Assembly: GCA_014621425.1 (NCBI GenBank)
Contig: JAANBB010000300.1
Location: 1-50,029, forward strand
Source of the DNA: Cylindrodendrum hubeiense
Lineage: Eukaryota > Ascomycota > Sordariomycetes > Hypocreales > Nectriaceae
DNA length: 50,029 bases
Direction: 5' to 3'
Shown here: positions 10,101 through 22,456 of the stretch, piece after piece
Layout of the letters: each line of letters starts with the position of its first letter
How positions within the stretch are numbered: position 1 is the first letter of the stretch
Program-made: the position numbers and the translations under genes
Notes under the pieces: generated by a model
Database searches by the model: none
Seen by the model: only the letters and a program-made list of their open reading frames with translations
What the model was told of the DNA's origin: nothing

Positions 10101-10703
10101 AGCCCCTGCAGGGGGTAAAAGTCATATGCGAGGGCATCGATGAGCTCACGGGTGTTGTACTCCTTGAGCAGCTTGAGGGCGAGCAGCTCGCAGACCTTGG
10201 CCCGGGTACTGCTGATGCCGGCATTGCTAGGATATCGCTGGCCCTCCTTGCAGAACTGCAGGCAGTTGGCCATGAGGGCGTACAGCGTCGCGCGGGAGAA
10301 GTGCTGGGTGCGGATCTGCTGCTGCATCGGCTTGACGAGAAACTGGGAGACTTGTGGGGATCGGAGCTGGTCCCAGGTGAGGGTCGTCTCGGTTCGGGCG
10401 GATACGATGATTCGGATAGCATGAGTTATGCTGTATATGGCCAAGGAGTCTGTGGGACGACGGTTAGAACTGTGATTCTGGGTATAAATAGTTCAATTGG
10501 AATGGTCGGGGCAACGAACCCAGGTGGCTGGCAGAGAAGAGAGGGAGGACAGGTAAGGCACCGTGGCGGCCGTCTTCGTCGAGAGCTCCGTTGTCATTGT
10601 CATTGTCGTCGCCGTCGTCATCCTCGCCTTGGTCGTCAACATGGCGGTCGTTGGGGAACCGGGGGGCCGGGCCCTCCTCGTTGGAATCGTCGAGCATCGT
10701 CAT
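7110..10703 (-). CDS. YVC1: TRP-family vacuolar cation channel, Yvc1-like
   Basis: Five exons on the minus strand: 10703-10520, 10449-9165, 9110-9039, 8987-8919, 8868-7110, giving 1122 residues. All junctions keep frame; four donors are GTAAGT-like, while intron 1 has an unusual GTTCGT donor. The start is the first in-frame ATG, before an acidic N-terminus. About residues 62-260 form the cytosolic domain (ALTWDQL-like TLTWDQLRSP, KVCELLALKLL). Hydrophobic spans cover about residues 310-520, with pore stretch FQLLMGFTPAAWDVWP near 475-492 and last helix TILITVLTNSFMAIASNANEEHQ. This matches fungal TRPY/Yvc1 channels, which release Ca2+ from the vacuole on osmotic or mechanical stimulus. The roughly 580-residue C-terminal tail after LYERLWLAP is disordered and Ser/Arg/Pro-rich, with a short coiled coil (ARMKTLEESFADVIREMRDL) near the end. 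The family call is firm. Confidence 0.9.
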
Positions 10704-11276
10704 CGTCGGCCTCTGTGAAATCGGCCGTGGCGTGTCTCCGGAGAGTGTGTTCGCGGCGTGTCGGGTGCGGCGACAGCGAGCCGGCCGATTCGGGACGGCG
10801 GTTGACGCGACGGGAGCCAGCCCCGGGACGAAGCAGCGAGGAGAACATGGTGTTGGGGAAGGCCTCCTGTGAGAGCAAGCGTGCCGCCTCGCCAATGCGT
10901 CTCAACGCGCCATGGGGGGGGGGAAGCGGGGAGAAAGGAGCGAACGAGAGAGATCTCGGAGAAGAAAAACACAACAGGGCCGTGGATAGAGAAGGATAGG
11001 AAAAGGGAAGGGGACGCAAGGAAGGAGAGGCAAGGGAACGTCGTGGGCGTCGAGGCTTCGAGGCTCGAGTGGGATCCAAGGAGCAGCCAAAGGAGCCAAG
11101 TGAGAGGCTAAGGCCAGCGGCCGTGGACGATGGACAGAGGGCTCAGAGCGCTAGGACGCTAGTGGCCGACACGGTGTAACGCCAGTGGACAGGGATGGCC
11201 AGTGGCTGCCCCCACCCAACGAACTGTCGACTGACGCACCGCGCACTACGAGGCCAGGGAAATCATACCTGGAAGA

Positions 11277-11304
11277 CAAGACGGGACTAACAAGACGGGA
11301 CTAA
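11277..11304. repeat. 14-bp tandem duplication
   Basis: Two exact adjacent copies of caagacgggactaa, followed by a decayed third start (caaaacagg). Confidence 0.85.
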
Positions 11305-12569
11305 CAAAACAGGCCTGGAGACGTGAGTGTAGGCGTGAACATGGGGGGGGCATTGTAGCGCGTCCTAACGCCATCGCATCGGAGACACGTCTTTTCTTCT
11401 TCTTCTCTTCCCTCCCCCCGGCGCCGTCTCGGTACTCATCTCACGTAAACTCCTGCCTGCGACAAACCTCCAGGGATTTGCTAAATGGTTTGCATACTAT
11501 GTCCGGATTCCAAAGTACTTTGTGGTACAACTGAGGTAGCGGGAGGGGTAGGACTGTCTGTTCTCTCGGTGCTCGACCCCCGCTCGCTTCAGGAGAAAAC
11601 GGCACAGAAGGCCAGAGGGGTGTGGAGCAGCACGCAAATTAGGCATGTCCCTGCCGTGAACGCAGGCGGTCGATCAAGACATTTGCGAGGATCGGAATCA
11701 AGAACATTCGGTGAAGGAAATCCTCCTGGGCGTGATGGGTGCATGGAAAGACAGTGGTGGTTGTGGTGATAGTGGTGATGGTGGTGTGTACGTGATGGTC
11801 TTGCAGGTCTCTCTACTCGGTCCAGGAATTTGACATGGAATCCCTTAACACCATGACTCAGTGTTGGTGGTTGATAATTGCCCGTGTGGTGCAACCATGG
11901 CTGACAGGGGAAGTCGAGTGACATCCATTCAACCACCTTGTAGCCTGCAGTGCATAAACAAGGCATCATGGGCAACGCGACCTGCGATGACGGACATGAC
12001 ATGAGCGAACCAGTCTGGATCGAATCGCAGACGGACGTACGATGCCGCATTTCTCGCCCTGTTTCCCCTTCCCTATCCGCTATCCGCAGTGCCTAGCAAA
12101 CCGCTACTCCAGACTCGTACGTAGCAGACACCCACCCATCAGTCTCCCATGCAACCCAAACCCTGGCCCGCCCCTCTCCGAGTCGGCCTTGGTGTTGGAA
12201 ACTAGAAGCGACCCCATGATCAACAACACCAAAAGATAAGGTCAGGCCTGCATCGTGGGTGAGAATGGGGGCCCATCCCAGGCCATGCTCCCCCTCCTTT
12301 GCGAAGATATACATGTTGCATAGTGTATGTTCGCAGGATTTACACCGTCAGTCCGTCGTTCACGGGCCGCCGTTCAAACGGTGGGCACGAGCCAATTCAG
12401 CATCGACTTGCAATTTTATCTCGGAATCAGCAAAGCCATTTGATCTTGGATCCAATTGCCGATCCATCAGAGCACAGACGATCGCATCTTTCGGGGACAA
12501 AACCGCACAGAGAGCGAGAGAACGGGGGACACCCTTTGGATCACAACACCACCAATGGCACGCGGCTCC

Positions 12570-12612
12570 CACACGCACTTCGCACGCACTTCACACGCAC
12601 TTGCGCGCACAT
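12570..12612. repeat. CACGCACTT short tandem repeat
   Basis: Four to five degenerate copies of cacgcactt in the gene-free interval. Confidence 0.7.
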
Positions 12613-15600
12613 TACATGCACATGGACAGCTCCAGATCGCAGCCACCCCGCCATGTCGCGATAACAGACACCGGCGGTCTGTCTCGCCTCCATCCCTCCT
12701 TGACTGGCCTGCCTGAAAACCAGCGGTTCGCAGCAGGCTGGCCGTGTCTCGCTGCCGCAGTGCCCCCAATCACGATGACCTCTCCGGCTTCCGTGCGACG
12801 CGCTGCTAAACACCGGCTTGCGCTTGCGCATCGCCCGCGCATTCGCCGTGCATGGCTTCGCACCTCCAGATGGCCGCCGCTCCAATGAACTCGCCTAGGC
12901 TGGCATGTGGTCGCCCACCCGGTCGCCGCCCCCGTGCAGGCGGCGACTCCATCAGCGAGTGTCATGCGTCCATCCGGCATGCCGTGAGGGCGGTACGGGG
13001 GTCCGTCAAGCGTCCCATGGATGTACGCACTATGTACGATGGTTCGGTAGTGACTTTGGAGGCGATTGAAGGCGACGCTAAGTATTATCCATGTCCGCGA
13101 AACGCGCTGCCTCCCTTCTCTCGCCTCACCTCGACTCACCTCATCCAATGCCATGGATGCGCCCTCTCACCGCATCCTTCAACTGGAATTCTTCATCCTG
13201 CCCCAGAACCGCTCTGCAGGTGCTCCCCTTTCCGGGCCGACGAGCTTCTACGGTTCTACTATGTACCTTTGATCAACCCCGGACTAGAACAGCGAATCGC
13301 CCCGCTGGTAATTTGGCCCGTCTCCAGGCGGCATCCCAAACGGGGCCAAGACTCTCGGGTGCGACAGGGAGCAGATTAGACATGGCTTTACGCCCAGGCG
13401 CCACAACGGAGCGCACTTGTTCTCACAAACGATGGTGGTGATCCCGTTTAGGATCCGAAAGTCGCCGGAGCCGTCAGACTGTCAGTGCGCCGGAAGCAAA
13501 CTGGCTGCAGTCCGGCTTGCAGCTGAGACATCGGAGCTGAGCACAACTGCATTTGGATGTGCGCCTTTCCAGAAGAGATGGTTGTCAACCCACGTCTGAC
13601 GTCGCCACCATGCTTGTCTTAGGCTTCTTATGCTGGCGTAACTGGTACCGAAGTGTGTATCCCTAAACCGATCATTGTTATCCTCGTCACCATGATCAAA
13701 ATCTTCACCCCAAACTCATCATCCCGCATGAAGCATATAAAATACCCATCGACTTAGAGATACATGCTACTATCTTCCTCGCGTCGAATCTGTCTCAGGG
13801 ATACCGAGTGGACAACCTGCATTATGAGTCTCAGCCCCTCAATAGCGGCGGGATGAGAGTTGATGTTGGCCGAGTCGATGGTGTCGCCTGGTTTAACGCA
13901 CAGCCTTCCACCGCTGTGGCTATCTGCCACCATCTACCAAGCTGCAGCCAACTTGGGGCCAAGCTCCATCGTTCATGTTCCGTGCCACGAGATCTTTGCC
14001 GCCAAGACGGCCGTTGTGTCATAACGAAACAAGAAAGCACTGTCCTTCTCTCCCACCAGATCTCTATCACCTGGAGCTTGGGCAGATTCCCTGCTGCCAC
14101 TGCTGCTACCAATATCAGCTTCTCTCTCACTCAGTCGGGTTGTCATAGGCCTTGAGCGCCCACAATTTCAGTGCTAGGGTCTTCAGCTCCATCAAGGACT
14201 AGTCCGGGGGAACATGTTAGGAAGTCATGTGCATCGACAAGAAACGATGGAGAAAGATGCGTGAGGTTGAATATTATTTCAGCCAGGATAACTGCAACTA
14301 GCGAACTCGGTATTCTTCACCTTGAATGGCCTAAATATAGACATTGAGCGCTGCCAATACATATGCAAAATGTCCTCATTGAAGACTTCAAAGATATGCA
14401 GCCTCTGAAACATATTAGGCGACGCAGTTTTAAACACTTCTGAGTAGCATACATGGGATGACACAAGAAATTCATCTTGGATACATGATATGCAATGTGG
14501 GCTAGACACGTCGTGCCTTCATACTCGGGCTTGGGAAGCTTCTCGAGGACGCATGCTAGCGAGATTGGTTACAATACTCGGCAGACCTACCGCCGTATTG
14601 TGAGGCCTTTTACAACATTGACGGAAAGTAGCCGACGGCTGCTGCTGACTTTGCGCCGGGTTCCCCAGATACTGGTTAGTTCATAGATCTGCACCCGGCT
14701 CTTTCGCTCTCCATGGAACCAGCCCGGGTGAGGTCGTGTGTGATATACATCGGGGCGCCATCTTAGAAGCCTTCAGTATCCTCGATAACAAGATCGCAGA
14801 AAACGTGATGCGAGTCACCCGATGAGTGAGGATTGGTCTCCAAATGCAGTATCTTGACTAAGATGTTTCTCCCGGGTACTCAATGTAAGAAATAGCGTCC
14901 GGTCATCGCTTAAGAATCATTCATTGTCGATTGAATAATTACCCTGCAAGGGAGAGCCCGTGTAATCAAGCACCGTAAGATGTCAGCTTGATGCGAAGCC
15001 ACGTGCTCAACATGGCACCTCAACCCCTGGGTATCTTTCTGGGTTTTCCCAAGGACTCGCCTTTACTAGTGGTAGGAAGACGGACCAATTTATTTCATGC
15101 CATCAGCCGTACCTCAGCAGGCAGGTCATGCCACGACTACATCTCCAGATCTACTATCTCATTAACTTGGGGAGGATATGGATGGGAGGAGGCTGTGGCT
15201 GCCTGACTATGGCTGCCATTGTTGATGATTACGTCGTGGGGTTGGCAAAAAAGCGTGAGTCTGATTCGCCCAGGTTTCAATATAAACATGAGAGAGGCGG
15301 AAATGAACGGCAAAGCATTAGAGTAAGCACCAGTTTTTGGACACGTTGGAATTCAAATACATGACTCAAAGAGTCCGTAGTTGTTAGCAGTCGAGCAGAT
15401 GCTGTGAAACCACAATATATATACGCTGGCAAGAGACCCAGAGCTGCTCGATCACAACTGTGTCTCAACTGAGGGCGGAGGGTTCTCGAGGTCGGGCGAA
15501 TAATGCTAGTGAATTTTTAGGGGCCAAAAACTGAACAAGATCATGATTATGGACCCCGTTATTTCACGTAGCTAACCACCGTCGTGGTATTTTATTAGAC

Positions 15601-17065
15601 ACTCGATTGGTTCAACATTGTAGCTTCTCATTGTATATACATCCCAAACACTCGAAGAAAAACAGGAGCTTCAACTAAGACTCATCTAGTGGAATTAATA
15701 GCCCTTCGGATGAAGAGTTGCTTGATGTAGGTTATGAAATTACCGGCAACGGGAACGAACCCTGGCACAACACCGAGTGATTCAGAGATGTTGGAGTATT
15801 GGGGGCTTGGCTGCAATGTTAGAACCAGTACCATAAGAACTCGCCTTGAGAAGGGTACCGCTGGCGAAAGTCACTAAAATGTCGTCATATGGAGTACAGA
15901 GATGCAGGATTCAGCCGGGTTGCTTTTGGTAGAGTTCCCTGTACAATGGAGGAGGGCAGCCGTTGGTAGTCCCAGTCGATAACAACGAGTCTCTAAACAG
16001 ATACGCAATTCCACGACTCTGGCTGAGGGCAAGATGCAAATTAGCAGAACGAGTGCCCCGCAAGCAAGGGCGTTGAGAATCATTGAGTCCGATCAAGGCG
16101 AACTGTTTTGCAGATTCTTGCCTTGAATTACGGCCATTTAGAAAGTCGTTAGAAACCACATTAAATTACTGCACATGTTAGACGGGTGTTTATTCGTTCT
16201 TCCTCTCTCTTTTTTGGTAATCAAATAGATCAGCTTTAGTCACCATAAACAACCCCCCTCCAGAGCATCCATTATGTCTCACATGGCAAACACAACTCAG
16301 GGTCTTCGTATCTCTCACGGCGAACATGCCAAAGCTACCACCGCCTTCAGCGTACATGTTTATGTTTCTTACGAGTCCAGTCTAAGCCCGATCACACTAC
16401 ATCCTCTTCCTTTTTAAGTGTAGATTAGCTGACCCCTGGGTTGGGTCTTGAGGATGAACCTAACTTTTAATAATCAGAAAAATATTATCAATAAAAAGAT
16501 TGCCGCAATTGAACGAGGATCTTGGGACTTGGTGAGCAGGCTTGGAGAATTAGCGTGCTACTAGGTGAAGCCCATCGCTTGGAAGCAGCTTTTTATCGTA
16601 TACCGCGATTGCGGGATGGGGACAAAATGTCATTTTTGGGGTAAAAAATAGGATTGGTGGAGGGATCTATCAATCGCTACAAAATTGGGCTCAAAGAACC
16701 GGCGTGGGGAGTTTGTACGGATATCCAAGATTGGAGCAAACCCCTACATAAATGCGCATTCCCGGTCACAGTTTGCTTGTAACCAGTAATGGCCTGACCA
16801 GAACAGCAGCTGCAGCATCTGATGCAGCATCTGATGATTAGTCCAGGGTAAGAACTGCACTGGAGATGAAGTGCATGAACAACGCCCGGAGAACGCAGCG
16901 TGAGTGGTGCACTGACCGCACGCCACAGGAACCAGAGTGCCACAGAGCATGTAGAGACAGGGTCCCTGCATTTCCCGCGTGGGGACTCAACTTTTACCCC
17001 TGGGATTCTGGACATGGGAGAAAGCTAAGGGGCGGTCTACGCGGGAAGCTCGACGGAGCGGAGCC

Positions 17066-17099
17066 GTCAGGGTCACGGCCTCGTCAGGGTCACGGCCTC
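17066..17099. repeat. 17-bp tandem duplication
   Basis: Two perfect adjacent copies of gtcagggtcacggcctc (17066-17082 and 17083-17099), just downstream of the doubtful minus-strand ORF. Confidence 0.9.
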
Positions 17100-17131
17100 T
17101 TGTCCCATCCACGGCATTGACTGACGTGACG

Positions 17132-17395
17132 CTACTGAATCGCTGAAAGGATGGGCCCAGGAGCCTCGCCAATGACATCCAAATCCGCCCAAGGCCTATG
17201 GGTCGCGGCGTTCGCAACCGTGGCCATGAGCTGCCGGAACCATGGGTCTTCGTATCCAACGGGCCCGGACCTTTGTTGTTCAAGGCGTCCGAGATGGTCA
17301 ATTATGCTGAACATGCCCGTCATCGTCCCGACCAACCCGATAGGGGATGACGTCCCCCCCATATACGGCAATGATGTCTCGAACACATACGACAA
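17132..17395 (-). CDS. doubtful 87-aa ORF, possible gene or gene fragment
   Basis: A single ATG-to-TAG frame of 87 codons. Unlike other short ORFs nearby, its translation has balanced composition: MSYVFETSLPYMGGTSSPIG, then a mildly hydrophobic VGTMTGMFSIIDHLG, and a C-terminus with PWADLDVIGEAPGP. It reads like part of a real protein, but the opposite strand also has an 86-codon ORF over the same bases, no intron joins it to neighbours, and I recognise no family. It may be a small gene, a relic of a larger gene, or chance. Confidence 0.25.
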   Translation of the reverse strand: MSYVFETSLPYMGGTSSPIGLVGTMTGMFSIIDHLGRLEQQRSGPVGYEDPWFRQLMATVANAATHRPWADLDVIGEAPGPILSAIQ

Positions 17396-17408
17396 AGCCG
17401 GTGGTTAG

Positions 17409-18273
17409 AGATTATGAAAAAAAAACCTGACCCAAGGTTGCTTCTCGCCCGTCGCCGGCGGCACTGTTGCTACTGCGACCCCTGTCTTGCTGGCCCCCAA
17501 GGCCCCGTAGTTGTTCCAGTGGCTACCCACCAAGGCGCCCCCCCGCCAGTCCCCCGGCGCCGTAGCCCTGTGGACACCCGCCTAGGGGTGCACCCCAGTG
17601 GCCACTCAGTGGGCGCACGGCGGGCAGCGGGTGTTGGCCTGCTGGGCACTGGAACGGCGGTTAATTAGCGACTCCCTAAAAAGTGGTCATCAGGGGACCG
17701 AATAGGCTCACTATTGGGGCGTCGCCGGCTATCACCCCCTAGACATGCTTCCCCCTTGAAAGTCGAGTCCTCGGGAGTCAGATTGCCAACGCCCAGACGA
17801 CCCTCGATTTCAAAAAATCCCCACAATCAGTCTCAACCGCGTCGATGCTCTTGACTTGCCTGTCGAGATAGCCTCTCTTTTCCGACTCTCGCCGTCGTTA
17901 CGTTGCTGAACCCCCCGTGCTCTCCATCCAGCGCCAGTCCCGTGAGGTCCCCCGTGATTCCGAGCCCCCCGAGTCCGAGATCGCGGCAGCTCCTCCCCGT
18001 TTCAGCCTCCGTGGTGAAAGCGCCCCTCCGAATGCAACAGCCCAGGCGCGTCCAACTAGGCTGGCTATCGCTCAGTCTCTCGTTTAGCCTCAAGTCTGGC
18101 GTTGGCTTCACTCTCTTTTGATACCCAGACTTTTGAGCACGCGACACTGGGCCTCGACGCTCCCAGAGCGCCTCTCCGCGAGGGTCCCTCCGTCAACACT
18201 GGATTGTGTCTGACACTCTACGTTCCAGTCCCAGTCCCAACGATACACACATCCACCCGACTGGGAGACAGGC
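17409..18273. other. upstream region of the TBC gene
   Basis: About 865 bases before the GYP5-like start. 17409-17660 is GC-rich with Pro/Gly-coding junk frames; 17830-18270 is pyrimidine-rich and compatible with promoter plus 5' leader. No gene is recognised. Confidence 0.5.
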
Positions 18274-21200
18274 ATGGACACGGACGTCCCAAACAGCGAC
18301 CATGAGTCTCTCCCTTCAACCGTACCTGCTGGACGAGCTTCCATGATGGACCGAGACCAAAATCCCGAGACCCCCAAGATGGCACACGACTCCATGGTCA
18401 CCGTTCGACTCTCCGAACCTGACTCTCTCCTCCTCGACTCTTCCACGGCCAGTCTCGATGCCGATACGGCCCAATCGACCCCGACCAAGGATCACGGGCA
18501 TGATAGCGTTGTCGACAACGTGAAGCACGACGTGAAATCCGACGTGACGATCGACGTGACGGAAGACGTGACGGACGACGAAAAGGACACCACCAAGGCC
18601 GACGAAGACGACGAGGACGACGAAGACGAGAGCGAAGAAGCGTTAGTAGGTGCCTCGAGCACGGGAGACGCAGCAAATACGGAGACTTCTCGCGCCTCGA
18701 AACCAACCATGCCGCCCCCTATCGTTACCCGGACCCTGCAGGATGAGCTGCTGGACGATGGCCACTCCTCGGATGACCAAGAGGAAGTCAATTGGGAGCA
18801 GCTGGAGAAAACCGAAGATGAACAGACCAAAGACGAAGAGACGGACAATGTGCGTACTTGCTCTCCTCCTTTTGGTAGGTTGAAGGATCGAACATGCTGA
18901 CCGGACCAGTCAACGGCTCTCTTGCTGGCACGACTTGAACAGGAAAATGCAAAGCTGGCTACGAACCCGAAGAGCGTCAAAGTACAAGGCGTCGACCGTA
19001 CTACCGCCGGACGCAGTGCCGTCAGCAAGCCTCGTCCGCCTTCAATGGCACAGCTTCGACAGATGGTTCAGGGCCCGACACCCCCTGCCCTGCGATACTC
19101 GATGCTTCCCCCACCGCCGATGACGGATCTCGAATTCTACGCCGCTTTAGTAAAAGACTACCAACAGACTGCCGCCCGACTACCGACGCTTCTGTCTAAC
19201 AAGATCCGCAAAGGTATCCCCCCTCCGCTTCGAGGAGTTGTCTGGCAGAGCATGTCTGGCGCGCGTGATGCTGTATTAGAGGACCAGTACGAGCGATTGT
19301 CGGGCGAGTCTAGCCCGTACGAAGTGATCATTGGCAAGGATCTGGGACGAAGCTTTCCGGGCGTGGATATGTTCCGGGATCCGGAAGGAGATGGTCAACG
19401 TATGTTGGGTCGGGTCCTCAAGTGCTTCAGCCTCTACGATACCAAGATTGGCTACTGCCAAGGGCTGGCCTTTCTGGTTGGCCCACTCCTGATGCATATG
19501 CCCGATAAACAGGCCTTTTGCGTTCTGGTCCGGTAAGATTTATCACTTTGCGGATGCATCCGGTGAACGTGGCGTACTGACGAGAAACCTAGTCTGATGG
19601 AGCGATACGATCTCCGGGCATGCTTCCTCCCCGATCTCTCTGGGCTTCATGTGCGCATCTATCAGTTCAGAGAGCTGCTGCGACAGAGTCTGCCGGTATT
19701 ATCGAACCATCTAGAGGAGCTCCAGGTCGACCCTGCATATGTCTCGCAGTGGTTTCTCAGCTTCTTTGCTGTGACGTGCCCCCTGCCAATGCTGTTTCGC
19801 ATCTACGATGTCATCTTTGCCGAAGGTGCATCAGAAACAATCATGCGAGTCGCGCTATCCCTGATGCGGAAGAATGAGGCGCGACTATTGGCTTGCACTG
19901 AGATGGAGGATATAATGCAGCTCCTCCTCTCCCGTGGTCTCTGGGATTGTTATCATTACAACGCCGATGAATTTGTCCAAGACTTTGTTGGATTGACGGG
20001 TGTTGTTACGCGAGAAAGCATGCAACAGCTGGAACAGAGCTACAAGGAATCTAAGACAGCAGCTACCAGTCCAGGGAGAGGATCCGAAATCACCACAGCA
20101 GCCAGCCGCTTTCTTGGTCGCATCTGGGCCTCATCTACCACCAGCTTATCGCCCAAATCTGCCACTCTCAGCCCCGGCAACAGCGCGCCATCGCGACCAT
20201 TAAGCATGTTGCGCCGCAGTGCATCGAAGCAGAGCCTCGCATCGACGTTGAACTCGATGGAGGCGAGCTCAGCAAGCGTCACTAGCTCCGCATCCACGGA
20301 TGCCACGAGTTTGACGCGAGACTCGTCAAACACCGAAGACAGTGCTTTGACTCGCGAATCGACTCCCATCGGAGCCAAGTCGGCAGCTTTGCAAAAGAAC
20401 AGCGACGAGCGACACCTCCACAGTCAAATCGAGGATCTTTTGACCGCATTGAGCGAATTGCAGCGAAATCATGCGTTGCTCTCAAACCAGCTCCAGCGCG
20501 AGCGGGAGGAGCGGCAAGAGGACCGTAAGGCCGTCCAATCGCTCCTCAGCGGACTGAGACAAAAGGCGACCAGAGAGTCAATAGAATTGAGCAACCCCGA
20601 GGTCAAGATATCGGCAGTGGATGACGACGAAATCCCAGACGAAGAGGGTACGGACAAAGAGACTCCAGACGAAGAAACTACGGACAAGGCGATCCCGGAT
20701 AATCAGGGCGCCGATCGCAGGAAATCAACTGATCCCACCGAAGCGCCGAAGAGCGCAGCCGATTCATCGAGTAATGATGGGGGCGACAAGACGGAATCCC
20801 CATCGACCGAAGATTTGTCAAATCTGCTTGACCTGGTCGAGCGTCGGTTCCAGGTTGATGAGAATCCGCGCCGGTCGTCAATGCTCCAGTCCAAAGTGCA
20901 GCTGCGCGATGAACTGGGGCACACAAAAGACCAACTGGCCAGTGCGATGTCTCAGTCACAAGAGTACAATCGCCAGATCAACGACCTAAACCACGAGATG
21001 GCGACAGTCAAGGAGCAGCTTCGTGAGAGCCATGCGCATGTCAGGACACTCCACCAAGACAAGCAGCGGCTAGAGAAACAAATGCACACCTTGAAGGCGC
21101 GCGCATCGGCCTGCTCAGCGCATGAGCCGACCCGAGAACCAGAGCCCGATTGGAACAAGGGCACTGCCGCGGGCTTGAGGGAATTCAAGCTGGGACGGAG

Positions 21201-21624
21201 TAAGTCGACACCATCGCAAGCGAACAGCGGGTCCAATGGCAGTGTGTTCAACAAGAGGATGTCGTCCCTCCCCCGTTCCCACGAGGCGGGCGTGCCGACG
21301 GTGACGACAACGGCACCGGGGCCTCCTCCGACCGAGAACGAGGCACTGCTGCTGGAGCTTGTACAGGCCAAGACGGCCGAGGCCATGGCTAGACAGGAGG
21401 CTGAAGAGACCAGGCAGAAGCTGGAGTCTTTGCGCAAGGCCCATGGGCTAGGCCACAGCGAGGCGTCGCATTCGTCATCGGCATCACAATCCGGGCCCAT
21501 GGCGGTGTTTGGCCTACTTACCGGACATGGGGTATCACCTTCCACCGAGACGCCTACGAAGCCGACGTCAAATGCAGCGGGATCGCCTTCGTCTGGAGGC
21601 GGATTCTGGGGTTGGCGAAGATGA
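18274..21624 (+). CDS. GYP5: TBC-domain Rab GTPase-activating protein, Gyp5-like
   Basis: Exons 18274-18849, 18910-19532 and 19593-21624 join in frame to 1076 residues; the introns are 60 nt each (donors GTGCGT and GTAAGA). The first 190 residues are acidic and disordered, with a DVTxDVT-type repeat (about 18530-18580). The TBC domain starts near residue 294 (GIPPPLRGVVW) and carries both catalytic fingers: Arg339 in IGKDLGRSFP and Gln376 in YCQGLAFL. After it comes a Ser/Thr-rich linker, coiled-coil segments (about 20410-20540 and 20900-21100, e.g. QLQREREERQEDRKAVQSLL), and a C-terminus ending GFWGWRR. TBC followed by coiled coil matches yeast Gyp5/Gyl1, GAPs for Ypt1 and Sec4 at Golgi and exocytic sites. 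The Rab substrate is inferred from that likeness only. Confidence 0.88.
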
Positions 21625-22174
21625 TGGGATTGAACCACCCGCACTTACAATCCCCCCCACGGCTGAGTGGCGTCATCATGGTCACGCGACACTGCAGGCA
21701 TAATTGTACACCCTTTCCTTTTTTTCTGACGTACATATTGGGTATTGAACCCTCCACATTAGCAGCGTTTGTGTTGGGGGAAAACCTATGGTGGGAACTC
21801 GAACTCATGTGGCATTTGCGTGCCTATGGACTGGCCTGATTGGCATTGCACACGCCGTTGTTTGATCTTGTTTCTCCTCGTCTCATTTTCCTCCATCATC
21901 ATCACCAACATCATCATTGCTCGGGCGTTTGTTTAGTTTAGCAAGGGAGTTAGGGATAGGGTCTTGTCTCTGCGCCATAGGCGGAATTTAGGGCGGGCGC
22001 GGCGGGATAGAGCCGCAGAGCCTATAATTAAAGCATATTTCTCCAGTCAGACAATCATCTACAATCTAAATTTGAAGTTTACGGGTGGAAGATGACGCAT
22101 CAGTGATCAGTGATGTGGTTCCGGCCAATGACAAGACATGCCGAGGTGAGGATGGAACCGAGTGATGGAGGGCT

Positions 22175-22189
22175 GGGGGGGGGGGGGGG
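22175..22189. repeat. G15 homopolymer
   Basis: Run of 15 G residues; the length may be uncertain in the assembly. Confidence 0.9.
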
Positions 22190-22210
22190 AACACTATGTG
22201 CATAGTTGTG

Positions 22211-22235
22211 TCCCAGTGTACTTGGTACACTGGGA
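22211..22235. other. perfect 11-bp inverted repeat with 3-nt loop
   Basis: Left arm tcccagtgtac (22211-22221), loop ttg, right arm gtacactggga (22225-22235). The arms match perfectly, so a stable hairpin or cruciform is possible. It has no U-tract, and its position is far from any gene end. Confidence 0.85.
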
Positions 22236-22436
22236 TGGATTCTGGGGAAGACGGGAGATAGTGGGAAGAGAGGGAATTTGGGTGGGAGAGAAGCCCGAGT
22301 GATGATGGCGTCACTTCCGGGACAAAACAGAGTACAGAGTATGTCCTCTTGGGGGTTGGACCACTCAGCGTTGACACGTTGTGATGATGGATGGATACTG
22401 CACGAAGAACCCGGCTTCGGTCTAACCGGACGTCGG

Positions 22437-22456
22437 TCCATCCATCCATCCATCCA
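22437..22456. repeat. (TCCA)5 microsatellite
   Basis: Five perfect tcca units followed by degenerate ttca/taca units. Confidence 0.9.

Larger units (their letters stand above)
10704..17131. other. long gene-free interval (left part)
   Basis: No convincing gene. 10704-11100 is GC-rich and probably the channel gene's leader and promoter. 11100-13600 has short overlapping ORFs on all frames with Arg/Pro/His-rich, gene-unlike composition. 13600-16700 is clearly more AT-rich, with frequent stops in every frame. A 47-codon ORF at 16274-16417 (+) exists but has no supporting feature. Small tandem repeats occur at 11277-11304, 12570-12612 and 17066-17099. I saw no terminal repeats, transposase or reverse-transcriptase motifs and no tRNA. 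The region could hold decayed sequence, ncRNA or regulatory DNA. Confidence 0.55.

Noticed and set aside
9362..10999. 545-codon plus-strand ORF over the channel gene
   Set aside because: Antisense shadow of channel exons 1-2; composition is Gly/Arg/Glu-rich, and the minus strand has a clear TRP channel with spliced continuity.
12259..13154. Overlapping ORFs of 100-209 codons on both strands
   Set aside because: Open in several frames at once because of GC-rich composition; Arg/His/Pro-rich, no motifs, no leader.
16274..16417. 47-codon ORF (MSHMANTTQG...) in the AT-richer interval
   Set aside because: Too short, no family resemblance, no splice or promoter support.
13600..16700. RIP-degraded transposon
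   Set aside because: AT content is raised but I found no terminal repeats, duplication partner or transposase/RT remnants; not supportable by eye.
21790..21830. T-loop-like GAGTTCGAGTTC on the minus strand, possible tRNA
   Set aside because: The flanking five bases do not pair and no anticodon or D arm can be drawn.
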